Assembly (NCBI GenBank): GCA_004794785.1
Contig: SJOL01001962.1
Span: 217,481 to 281,480 of the forward strand
Source of the DNA: Opisthorchis felineus
Taxonomy: Eukaryota > Platyhelminthes > Trematoda > Opisthorchiida > Opisthorchiidae
Length of the DNA stretch: 64,000 nucleotides
Direction of reading: 5' to 3'
Shown: one piece after another, positions 25,401-36,600 of the stretch
Layout: the number at the start of each line of letters is the position of its first letter
Numbering within the stretch: position 1 is the first letter of the stretch
The notes under the pieces: generated by a model
Databases searched by the model: none
The model's input: only the letters and a program-made list of their open reading frames with translations
Told to the model about the DNA's origin: nothing
Made by a program: the position numbers and the translations under genes

Positions 25401-28310
25401 GATGAATCTGACGTCAACGGACTGTTTGATGGGAATGACCGGACGGCCCCAATTGTACTGTAACCAATGAGACTGTCCCAAGACTGTTTACACTCATTTA
25501 AATTCCATTCCTTTTGTACTGATTGGTGGTACACTTTGAGTTATATTTCAAAGATGTGCCAAACTGAAGATAAGAGCGCACTTTGATACCATAATGGTGA
25601 TGCACGGCAGCTGGCCCATTTCACATGTTCAAAAGCCTCTGACTCCTAAACAAAAGTTGAGAATCTCGCAAACTTTCGGAAATTTTCATTTTTACCGAGA
25701 TATTTCTACCACGTAATTTTCACGCAAATAGTCCAAAAAGGAGTTGACATCCCGAAAACTAGCGTGAAAATGCGTCAGCTGACGAAAACATGGTCTTTCA
25801 GGCCTTCATCTTCGGCTTCTTCATTGTTCTTGATCACAAAAGTTTGCCCTTCACAAGCGTCCACAAGGAAGTCAATCGTTACACCCGAAATATAGTAGTT
25901 GGACTATTTGATAAGGCACTAATAAATTCACAGAACAGGTCTGGAGAAAAGCGGTGGCTGGATCACTCACACGATCTGAAGGGAAAATTAACAATATCCA
26001 CAAACTCACCATTCGGACGGTTTTTACTAGATATTCACCGGAAGACGAGCCACCTGACATAGTCTTGTTTTCTGTTTGTTAGCATTTAGTGATCCAAGCA
26101 AATCAAACCAGCATAAATCTCTTCAATCTGATGGACCCTTCCATTCAGAAGAGGGGATTCTGAATCCTAGGGATTGGGGGACTTGAATGAATTTTCCTAT
26201 CCAGTAATTTGCTTATGATCATGTCAATCGAGAAGATGGTTCTCATAGAACAAGTGTTCAAACCACCTACTCTATTACACGTGGAGCAGTCTAGAGTGCC
26301 CAACTCGGCGTCGAACACTATTCAGTGTTTCACTGTTCAAACGTATTCAAGGCCGTGGTATCACACACACCCAGTCAGTCACCGATTGGGATAAGTGCGC
26401 GGCCACTCTGAATAATACAGGGATTTAATTAGCCCAGCTCGATTTGTCTGTGGAAATTACAGTTCCGTGATGCGATTGACTACAAAAGTTCGGGAAAATA
26501 TGTGGGATTTCACAAGTCAAAAAACTGGTTTCCACAAACCGTTACCTCGGACCGTAGATTTGTTTGACTCTGTGCTAAGCAAAATTGACCATTTCGATGC
26601 CTACGGTGAACAAGCAGTTTAGTGGCACACTGAATACTAACCCGTAAGATAGCTTGTAAGTTATTAAATGAGTATTTCTTTATCAGATGTGTGGAACAAA
26701 AAAAACGAACATAAGTGCAAAAAACTTGAAGGTTAAAACGGTTTTCTCTAGACTCATGCGAAGGTGCAATCGCCAGTTATAATGAGCTCCAAAGATGAAT
26801 GTGGGAATGGAAAATGTTTAGTCTGAGCATGACCTTTTGGTATACAGGAGGTTGTATAGCAGAGTTTTTCTAATTGTACAGGACAATGTTTTAGGTTCTA
26901 CTCTAACGTACTGGTGTCAAGCAATAGTTGTTGTAAAAAATACATTTACTGAGGAGATTTTCTTACGTTTACTCAGAAGAAACCGTATGATTTTGACTTC
27001 TTCCATTATTTTGCTTCCCCCTAATATTTCTTCATTTTTCTTGTGTTACCGCAACCACGAGAAAAAGTTTCCTGTGTAACACATTGCCAACTAAAACTCT
27101 CGTCAGTTGTCCGGTTACGAACAAAACTGCAATTGATGGTACGTTGAATATACTACTCAAGATGGTCGTACTTAGGCCCGTCTGCTCAATGTAGGTGGTT
27201 CCGTTTTGACCGAACATTTGTACCCTGATATCAGCTTACAACAGAATTATTAAAAGAGATGATTTAGCCACCGAAAACAAGCTAAACTATTTTGTCGAAT
27301 GATGGGTTCGTACGAGTCGATTATTGTGTACTTTCATTTGAATTCCACTCGAAGCATTATCAAGTTAGGAAACAGTTTTGAAAATGGATACTAAGAAGAT
27401 GTGATGTGAAGAAGTGGTGGAAAACTATCATACATTTATGGAGCTATGTGCTCAAATACGTATATACCCGCGCTACATCATCCAACCAGATATTTAGTTT
27501 CCGATATTAGAACAGTGATTCATCATCAGTTGCCTTTCCCATCTGGCCCTGTGGATTGCAGAGGTGGCGCGTAAAGAGAGCACACAAATAATAATATTAG
27601 TTCCCAAATTCGTCAAGATTTAACAGGTCTGGGAATTTATGCGTTGATTCCATTTCAAAGATACCTAACAGTTGAAGAATTGCAACTTTAGCTTTGGTGA
27701 AATCCATTGGACTTCGTAGAAATGGACCTTCGTAAATGACCTTGGTAATGAAGAGTGGCGACGTTTGGAGCTCTTTCTCAATAATTCAGTTTTAGTAAAG
27801 TTCTTAGAAAAAAATCTCGTTGGATGAAAGCTGATGAGTTGTTCTGGCACATCACACCTGTCAGAGAGGACACATTTCTATTTTTCTCAATGCCATATTT
27901 ATTGCGTGTGTGTGATTTCTTCTGAGACCAAGACCGTCATTTAATTCATCCTAAAACAAAAAAGTCCACCGAACAAACAGCTTCACCAATCCGCACATTT
28001 CTTGCCTATCCCAATTCCCAACTTGCCGCATCAGCTTGTTCTTTTTTAAAGAGATTATGACGTGGTTCCTCCTGCCACGAGATTTTCAACATCTGGCACG
28101 TGTGACATTTTAGTCTTTTCTCTCACCCCCGGAGTGACTTTCCCGCACTGCCTTGAATGTAAACTTAGCTGTTCCAAATAAGAGCAACTGAATAACTTTG
28201 CTATTTTCAAGAAGCTTGAACAGTTCACTTTTTTCGAGCACCCTCTAATCACCTCAAAAACAAGTTTAATTTGTATTGCACCATCTTTGCCTTCAATAAC
28301 AGCTTTTTCT
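22500..28310. other. No recognised gene
   Basis: Short open frames only (up to 90 codons, for example plus-strand 25790-26062), none with a family motif. A palindrome at 23629-23642 is listed separately. No transposon protein remnants were recognised. Confidence 0.3.
23629..23642. repeat. 14 bp perfect palindrome
   Basis: CTGTCTGCAGACAG is its own reverse complement. ACTCA just before it and TGAGT just after it can pair once a five-base bulge is allowed. The function is unknown. Confidence 0.5.
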
Positions 28311-28320
28311 CTAATTAATT

Positions 28321-28348
28321 TAGATAAATAGATAGATAGATAGATAAA
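28321..28348. repeat. (GATA)n microsatellite
   Basis: A short run of AGAT/GATA units (TAGATAGATAGATAGATAAA) with one interruption at its start. Confidence 0.85.
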
Positions 28349-30757
28349 CAAAAAATAAAACATCACACACAACAAAAAATTAAACTAGTTAGATGCGCAA
28401 TAAAGTGCGAAAGTAAGTAACTTAATGATCCGCGTAATAGAACTCTGTGGAAAGACGGCTGTAAAATATTGGCTCACGGAAACCTATATCAAGGTTTAGC
28501 AGAAACCAGCCGCTAAACGGATTAGTTTAACTCTCCTGGACAGGCCCGTAATCTGACCTCATTGCATGATTTCACGTCTGATCGTACGCACGCGATGCCC
28601 ACCACTGTAAATCACAACACTACGAGCAGCAGCTTCAGGTTACCAGCATAGAATAATCAGCCCATCCACCCGCTCTCAAGCTAGAGTCATTCGACTTATG
28701 TTCTTCCTCAGGAAGAATGCCTGTCTGCTGGAGATCGGGTTGCAAACAATCAGTGGCAGTTGAACGCAGGCAAATATCGTTCGATCACATGCACGTTTGT
28801 TTTTTATGTCAACTACTTTCAACCAGTAGGATACTATCAACTTTCTGACACGATAATCACCAGTGTGCTATTGTTGCGTTAACATTACTTGATGGGTGGA
28901 CCTGTTTTAGAAAGTGTAAATCAGTCTTCATGCTGATTTTCCAAGTTCACAATAATAATGATGGGAAAAGCGAAAAAAATCGTTTCTGAAAAGCAACTGG
29001 TCCCCTGATAGGGAGACTCTAAGGTTTAACCGATAGCACTGAATGATAAGCTGAAATAAAATTGCAATGGACGGACACGAATGCGAATTACGTGTTTCAC
29101 TGCCATAGTAATTTGCTTTCTATATTTGCGAAGCAAGCGTGCTAATTGGAGTAAAGGTTCTTCTGAACTTCAGCCAAAAATCGCTGGAGGCAGAACTAGC
29201 ATAACGTTGCCTCGCATGTTATCAACAGGTCTCCATTTGTGAGTTGTTGTTTTCAACATGCGAAGTGTTCCCGGCTTTATGTGACTAGTTTTCGCAGTAG
29301 CGTTTTTGCCATAACGTTTTATACATACATTCGACAAGACAAACCGCTTCAAGGGATGCTGAATGGAATGCTGTCATATCGATAGAACCGGCCATTTCAA
29401 CTGCTCACGCAATATAGTCAGCCAATGTCTCCCACTTTTACCTGCGTCAAACTAAGCAGATACATCGCCGACTTGTACTTCCATAAATAAGCAGATACGT
29501 TAACGTTTACTCACCATAACGTTATGCCTTGATTCACAAACCATTTAGCTTTTTGCTGAGCAAGGTTAGCTGTAATTGTTCCTCACAGACAATTTCACGT
29601 AGTGTATTAGCAGTTGCATGCCACAACCTATCGTCATCAGTTTATTCTGTCCAGACCACCAGGTAAGGACAGTTAGCTTATTATTGGAACAGAAGTTATT
29701 TTGGAGACACTAAACTACAACCCAGGATGTACAGTGGCGTAACGTTTAAAATTTCTTCTGCCTTGAAACCTCATGGATATTTAATGTAAGTGTTGAAATT
29801 TTGGATATTTCAACAATGGCCTGAACACTAATGTGGGCCGATGTCATCACTTACCAGTACCTTCGGGAGTAAACCATCACCGCCGGAATACTTGCCTCGC
29901 CAGGACAGGCGACATGGTGTGACGCCAGGGCTGGTCGTTTCTGCGCGACCGGCGACCAATCCAATTAAGCACGTTTTCTGTCGCTTGATGTAGCGTACTG
30001 TATGGTAACAAGCCTTTTACGACTTCTGTTTTGAGGTTCAGAATTCAGAATCAACTGCTTGTAAGTGTCTTGCAATTCATGGTGTTGGTTGGAGAGTATT
30101 CTAGGTTTCGGAGTCCTCAACAAATCTTTATAGCGCAAGTGTGAGCAGTAGAAAGTTAGCACACAGATTTTCTGAATGGTGCTCTACTTATCTGCAATAC
30201 TTTCACCTGTAATTCCACCCGAAGAATATCCTTGTTAAACCTGGTAGTTTTCCAACTTTTTTAATCTGAACGACGGTTCTCCTGCTGGGCAACAAAATCA
30301 ACACGAATGTGGAAATTAGTGAGGAGGGACATTTTTGCGGGACTTTGCATTAGGTAGGACTCATTATAATTAAGTTGGACGTTTTCAGAAGTTTGTATGG
30401 ATATCCTATGGAGTAGCAAGCAGTACGCGAATGATGAGATTTCGATTTTTTGGTCATAGTACTGATCGACTACTGGTGCATAAATGGCGGGGTATAGAAA
30501 GTCTTAAGATGCACCCTGTTGATTACTTTAAACAACTGTGAAACAGCTATTCTCCTCGATGTCTGGGTACAGGTTAGTCTCGTTTGCTATAACAGTTCTC
30601 CACCAAAATGTTTTTGGAATATTTTTAACGATTTCATATTACTATTCCGCTTTGCCTGTCGCATATGAAAATCTCCTTGTAGCGGTTAATGACGAAGCCT
30701 TCTTTTTGCAGTTGTTCATTGCAGTAGAACGTGTTGTACTTCCGGGTATTTACAGAT

Positions 30758-30778
30758 TAATATATATATATATATATA
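30758..30778. repeat. (TA)n microsatellite
   Basis: About ten TA units in a row (TAATATATATATATATATAT onwards), ending at ACGTA. Confidence 0.85.
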
Positions 30779-31650
30779 CGTATAGATATCTGAACACATT
30801 TTTTGAAGCAGCTTCTTCGATAGGATTCAAGGGTAGCTGGTGAGAAATATACCTCGGGTGTAGAATTGTGGAAAATCGTTCAGTGGTGGTTGTGGCAAGG
30901 AATTAAGGAAACGAAACAAATATAGCCTCAATAGACAAACGGTCGCTGGAGAGTCCCAGTAAACCAATTCACAGGTGGGTTTTAACTGTAGAGTGGCTTT
31001 ATTTTACCAGGCTTTTTCCATACAGTGTAACCATTAAATTACGATGATGTCTCTCCCATTCTTGAGTGCTTGGTCTTTGAAAACGATGCAGACAATCGAT
31101 AGAAAATTGTTCAAATTATTCCGCTCGCATCCTGTTGGATTTTCGCATTTGGATCAGCACATTGTGCAAGATTCATATGTGGCAAAAAAAACATTTAGGG
31201 GGTTTGCACCGACATACTTACTCCCCCAATATTTAGGTTCATATTTTCAACAATAACATTGGTTTCTGTATTTAGTACTTCCGTTAATAGACGTTGGGGT
31301 GCACCATGAACTTCCACGGTTTTGACGGCGTGTTTGATCAAACTGATATTTTCCTTCCGCCGGTAAGCATGCAACATCTGATCAAGAATGCATCAGATTA
31401 GGAAAAAATCCAAAGCTTCTACTGTTCTTTTATTTGTTGACCTTTGAGAACACAAACAGTAACAACGATAGTATCCGTATACACATAATTCACGCATAAT
31501 TCTCTCATCGCATTGTTGTGCGCGCACGATTTGTCCGTACACACATGACTTTCAGGCATATACAGAAAACAAAACAAACCCGCCGGCCATCCAAAGGCGC
31601 ATATTTATGTCAGATACAAAGAAACTATTTCTGGTTGTACCCCTGTAGAA

Positions 31651-31778
31651 CCATGGAGAACCACGGTTCGGAGAACAGGGTGGTGAATGCTAGTGCACTA
31701 CCTCTGCCTCCACTCGCACGCACTGATTCCACATCAGCGTGCAACGGCGAGTTTCAGACATTGCGCAACCCCGATTAG
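31651..31778 (+). CDS. Candidate short coding exon, unknown product
   Basis: An ATG in a good start context (ACCATGG) opens a frame of 42 codons that is GC-richer than its surroundings. The protein starts MENHGSENRVVNASALPLPP and is rich in serine, proline and leucine. It ends in TAG directly followed by GTAATAAC, so the end might be a stop or lie at a splice donor. No family match was recognised. It lies about 8 kb upstream of the first NDNF-like exon on the same strand, but nothing in the sequence links the two. It may be chance. Confidence 0.2.
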
Positions 31779-32216
31779 GTAATAACGTAGCTTTTCCAAA
31801 GAACGAACTACATCGTGCCACTGGCGACGATTGGACAATAAACCGTAAACCATGGGTAATCAGATAGGCAAATCTGGATGAAAGATAAATGAACGTTGGG
31901 AGTGTTCGTTTATGTTTTCTTATACAATTCTATTCAGTTCACTTTATGTTCACCAAACAGTCCAATCATTAGTATTTTCAAGCATTGCGATAACGCTAAT
32001 CATGCTTCCGGGGCAATTCACTAAAGTTATCTAGCCATCACAGATTGGTGCTTCAAGCAAAAATTGTTATTCGAGTGTGAACAATCAGAATACCAATAGA
32101 TTGTAAACCACCAGAGAAAACCTGACAACTGGAAACAGCGGAGAAGGCCCATGGTAACAGTAGGTAGAATTGTGCTTTTGTTGACGGTATGGAAAAAAAG
32201 TCATCTCATCAATCAA

Positions 32217-32239
32217 AAACTCACTCACTCACTCAGTCA
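32217..32239. repeat. (ACTC)n simple repeat
   Basis: ACTCACTCACTCACTCAGTC, four to five units, followed by a diverged copy of the same motif (ACTCAGTCACT). Confidence 0.75.
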
Positions 32240-33361
32240 ACCAATAACTCAGTCACTTAATCTATCCATTCATCGACATGTCTGTCATCGTAACAGTGGT
32301 CACCGGAATTGACAAAACGATATGAAAAGCTGAACTTATTTTATCAGAACAACGGCAATTGTGGAGAAAATCGTTGCAAGTTTAACCGGTCTGATGCGCT
32401 TCTAGCCAACTCGCTTGTTTTTTCTAGTGCCATTTCCTTGCTTCATCCAATAGCCAAGATCAAATGATACAAACTACCTATGCTTAAAGCCGCATAGATC
32501 CCTCACGCTTGGTAAGTAACTGGCTGAGTACAACTCGAACCACCAAAACATCTGGCTGAACATTGCGTAAATATTGTGGAAGATGTGAGATTTACTTCAC
32601 CATGTGGCCGCCAGTGAGATGCGCTGGCATTTGGGGAGCACAGACATCAAAGGGATTTTTACTGATTCAGAGATTCGTAGCAGTAAAATTCACATTTTGG
32701 TGATTTGTGAAATGCGGTTTGAACAGGACGTTCCACCTGGTAAGCAAAGGAATGGCCTTAATATCTGATAAAAACATGAGCTGGTGTTTGACATTTAACG
32801 GTTTTGAGCCTGGAGTTTGAACCATTTGATGAAAGGTACCGTGTGAACTTCCATGTAACTGAGTAGCTAGAAACCGTTTACAAAAGTTCCATTATAGCAG
32901 CACATAGAAAATACTGTTCTGACTATAGGGGATGATGTTTTTAAAAAGTAAATTTCTTTTGAATTTATTTCACCGGTTTTACTCAAAAAAAGCTCTGCTT
33001 AGATCAACGATATAGGATTTTATTACTTTCCAAAAGAATCAACCAGAAGCTCAAGACACAAAACCCTGTTACCTGTAATAACATGCAGGTGATGCGTAAA
33101 ATAAGGACCGAAGAAGAATCGTAAATGTCTTATTTTGGGATGGCAATAATTGATGTTGTGTTCGCCTGAGAAGAGCACACCTTTGGGACTGTTCAGAGCT
33201 AAGTTATCACTGGAAATGCGAAGTTTCGTGGGGGGGGGTGGGCCAAATTTTTTTCAGTATACTCAAATTAGGTTGATGAAAAAGGCATCACAGATTCTAG
33301 GTTTCATGAGGATATATGGAACTTTTAATAACAATTCCATTCAGGAAGTAAAGTCAATCTA

Positions 33362-33620
33362 TGCTGGGTAGCCGAAAAGCACCATACAGCTGTTTCATAC
33401 CTAGTTAGAATCAGCCGCAATGCTTACCACATGAAACCAAAGGGAATTTTAGACCCGCGACCACCTAGCTAGTGGTACAAACAATAAACCGTTCGGCCAC
33501 GAGCACCTGATCAACAGTGTGATTAGCGGGAACTTAGACAAGACATAGCGCCACTGCTCATCCAGTCACGGAAACCACATCATGTGGCCACATTTTGACT
33601 GGCTCCCGAGCGACGACTTC
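33362..33620 (-). mobile_element. tRNA-like SINE family B, copy 2
   Basis: On the minus strand this copy contains CTCGTGGCCGAACGGTTTA (33484-33502), which matches a pol III A box as found in tRNA-Ser or tRNA-Leu. After a spacer comes GGTGGTCGCGGGTCTAAAAT (about 33445-33465), in the place of the B box GGTTCGAATCC. On the plus strand the shared blocks are GGTAGCCGAAAAGCACCATA, CAGCTGTTTCAT, GACCCGCGACC, TAGTGGT, CGTTCGGCCAC, GACATAGCGCCAC, ACCACATCATGTGG and GACTGGCTCCC. Most of these recur in copy 3. The total length is about 250 bp. Boundaries and target-site duplications were not resolved. Confidence 0.65.
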
Positions 33621-33649
33621 TCAGAAGGAAGTTTCATTCATCATGTGAA

Positions 33650-36600
33650 ATAATTCCTCCTCTGAGCCACTAATGAAGTGTTGTTTGCGTGAAGCGATTT
33701 GGGAATTTTCAATGGGGATTTTGTCATTCAGTGAAGCAACTCTTTGCTGAAAAGCCAAGAAGCATTGTAAAGCTTTTTCACCCTATTGGATGAATGGCGT
33801 TGTAACATGCCCGATTGTGGGTTATCACACTGATGATCGGCTTTTTTTTCGTCGAAAAGTTAAGTGTTCAAAATACTAGCCGGAAGGGCAAGAAGCACTG
33901 ACAGGAATGGCGTCAATAGCCTAGTTATGCCAAAAGCCCGTTCAGTGCGGTATAAGTTTTTGACCATCAAATGTGCACGTAAAGTGGTGACTTGTGTCAA
34001 AACGAATGATCCTCACCACATCCCGATAAACTGCCGAGGATTCGTAGAAACATCTGGTTGGCTCCTGTCGTCACCCGCTGCACCACAGGAGTCTTAATCT
34101 AACGTTCATTGTTCGGTTGATTTAATGGCACTATTGACAGTCATATGGACGGTCTTTTTTAGGTAACTCAAACTAGATAGCCGAAACCACAGTGCTGATA
34201 GTCAAACGGCAGGTGTATGGGAACTACTTGTCAAGATGAGTGACCGCGGTGCTCACTTCTTATGAGCACCTCTATTGGGAAGAATTCTATCCTCCACGAT
34301 TCAGTTAACTTCTGAAAGAAGTTTTTTTGCTTTCCTCTTGAAAGCGCTCTCTCAGAGGCTCTCTCTTACGGAGCATCACTGCCCCGCACAATGGTGTGTG
34401 CAATCCCAGCCAAAAACTCACAGAGACAGTTCGTTCTTGCGAACCTCGAAGGACCTTTTTACTAAGGGAGTGAACTGGCCTAGTTTTACTGTTAGGATAG
34501 ACGACTGAGTTCATTTCATGTCTCAGATAGTGGTATCAATTGAGGTCCGTGCTTGTTAGCACCTGTAATACAGAGAAAAATACTGTTAGACGTTTAAAAA
34601 TGCGCCTTGCAAAGATGTGTCCACCAATGTAGGTTTAATTGTTCTTCAAGTGTTTGTACTTCCGGTGTATCAAATAAAACGAACCAGATTATTCAAGAAC
34701 CGTAGAACAAATCAGTTTGCTGTTGCTATATGTTTTTTACTCGGCACGGAAAGAAAGCATTTCACAAGGCTGGTTTTATTGTTTATTACATCACAAGTTT
34801 ATATGAGATGAGATGCAAGGGTACATGAAATTCACGGGAGTATACTCTTAAAAATGAGGAAGCAGAGGGGTAACTTGCCATGGAGTCGAGTAAGTGAGGT
34901 CAGTTTCACGCAAATTCATTGAACTAGATACTTCGTAGTTCATCTCAGGTTCAGACGTCGCACAACTTAGCCTTGAGCGCAGAGTTGAGGTCACGCAGTG
35001 GGGTTCCAGTCATCTATGCGATCGATATTAGTATAGAAAAAAACCAGATCAGAAGGGTAGCCGGTATGTGGATTTGAGGGAGTGCTTTTTGTTCGTGACA
35101 TGACTTGTTTCGGAGAGATGCACATTTTAAAATTGCTTTGGACGAATATAATGACGGGCAGGGCAGGCCTCAAGGAAAGCGATGAAGTTTGATTCTACAC
35201 TGGATAAACCAACTGTACCATTATTGGTTTTATTCCGAGACCTGATACGACAAAATTTACACAGAAAAAACTCATTTGGTAGTGAGTTGTAGGACAAGGA
35301 ATGAGGTCCTGAGAAAAAATGGGAACTGAAGAAAATGTATTCTGTTGCAAGATATTAACTGTCTCGTTTGAACAGCCTTATTATCGCTTCCTGGTGAACC
35401 AATCATACTCTTTAATCCATAAACGTTTTTGTTTGCTAAAAAGTTGTAGCTCTTCAAGATACGCTGGCGAAGCACCAATAACACTTTCATCCAAAACGCC
35501 GGAGATATTGAGTTTGATTCTCAATACCGCCAAAGGTGTTTGAAGCTGCCAGGCCACGATAAATGTGAAATTCGGGTTGCTGATGTGGAGTCACTAGAAT
35601 AATTACACCTGAACAAGAGGAGGGCTATTGGAACCAGAGTGATTCGGATACAAGAATCAAACTGTCCGCACATCCGTCTCGCCGTTTTAGTGCGCGTTTC
35701 AACAGACCCTAATGTCTGTTGTTGTCATTAAAGGTTAAATATAATGTTTAGCTGTTTAAAATGCGCCTCCGGGGACAACATATTGTGTCGCCCACTATAT
35801 TATCTTGTGAAAGGAGTAACTATTGAAAAGCAGCTGAAATTTCATTTCTACTGGGTGTTTTAGATTACTTTTGTGAGCAGCAGGTAAGTAGCTTAGTCTA
35901 TTTGGACTGAAATTACCATAAATTTGGTGGTTTTGTGTATACAAGACAAATATACGAAGATATAGAGCTACTTGCCGGCTATAAAGTCCATTCCTTACAA
36001 GTCATTTATCCGAGTTCGTTTAACCCGTTTACCCAAAATGCTATATGTCAGTTCAGTTGTAGATGCAGTAACATCTACATTAGCGGATCAGAACGACGCT
36101 CTCACAAGTCACTGAAAAACGGTGTGCATCGGCTGTTCGGTACTGATTGACTTCACTTACAGGAAGAACTCTCAATTGAAATTCCCCAAACTTCTCTTAC
36201 GAACAACAAATTCCAAAAATTTCGTTACGAACCGGCCGCACATAAACACACGGCATGCAGACGATCATGTGGAATCTCGGTCCGTTGATCTTTCAACATC
36301 TTGTTAAAACAGGTCACCTGAATTACCCTTACAGTTCATTCTCAGTCTTGTTGCGTGATTCAAACCCAACATCGCGAGCATTTGATGAGGCCTAACTGAT
36401 CAACAATGGAGGACCGGTCTCGATCAAAAACTTTACTCTCCAATCAAGATTACTCACCTCAGTACTGGTAAAACAGTCGTTTTCGCCCCCGTAAGTTGAG
36501 TGTCAAATAGAGCCATCTGAATGTTGCAGTTTTTGTGTCTGTGAGGAATGAAAATAAAATGTATGCATCCCACTACTTATTCCCTCCTTCTTTCCCAAAG

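Larger units (their letters stand above)
28350..33350. other. No recognised gene apart from listed candidates
   Basis: This stretch holds simple repeats at 30.76 and 32.22 kb, the low-confidence open frame at 31.65 kb and a GC-richer patch at 29.88-29.97 kb. A 101-codon plus-strand frame at 30538-30843 runs across the TA repeat and is not credible as a gene. Confidence 0.3.

Noticed and set aside
30538..30843. 101-codon plus-strand open frame as a gene
   Set aside because: It reads through the TA microsatellite (an IYIYIY run) and shows no domain.
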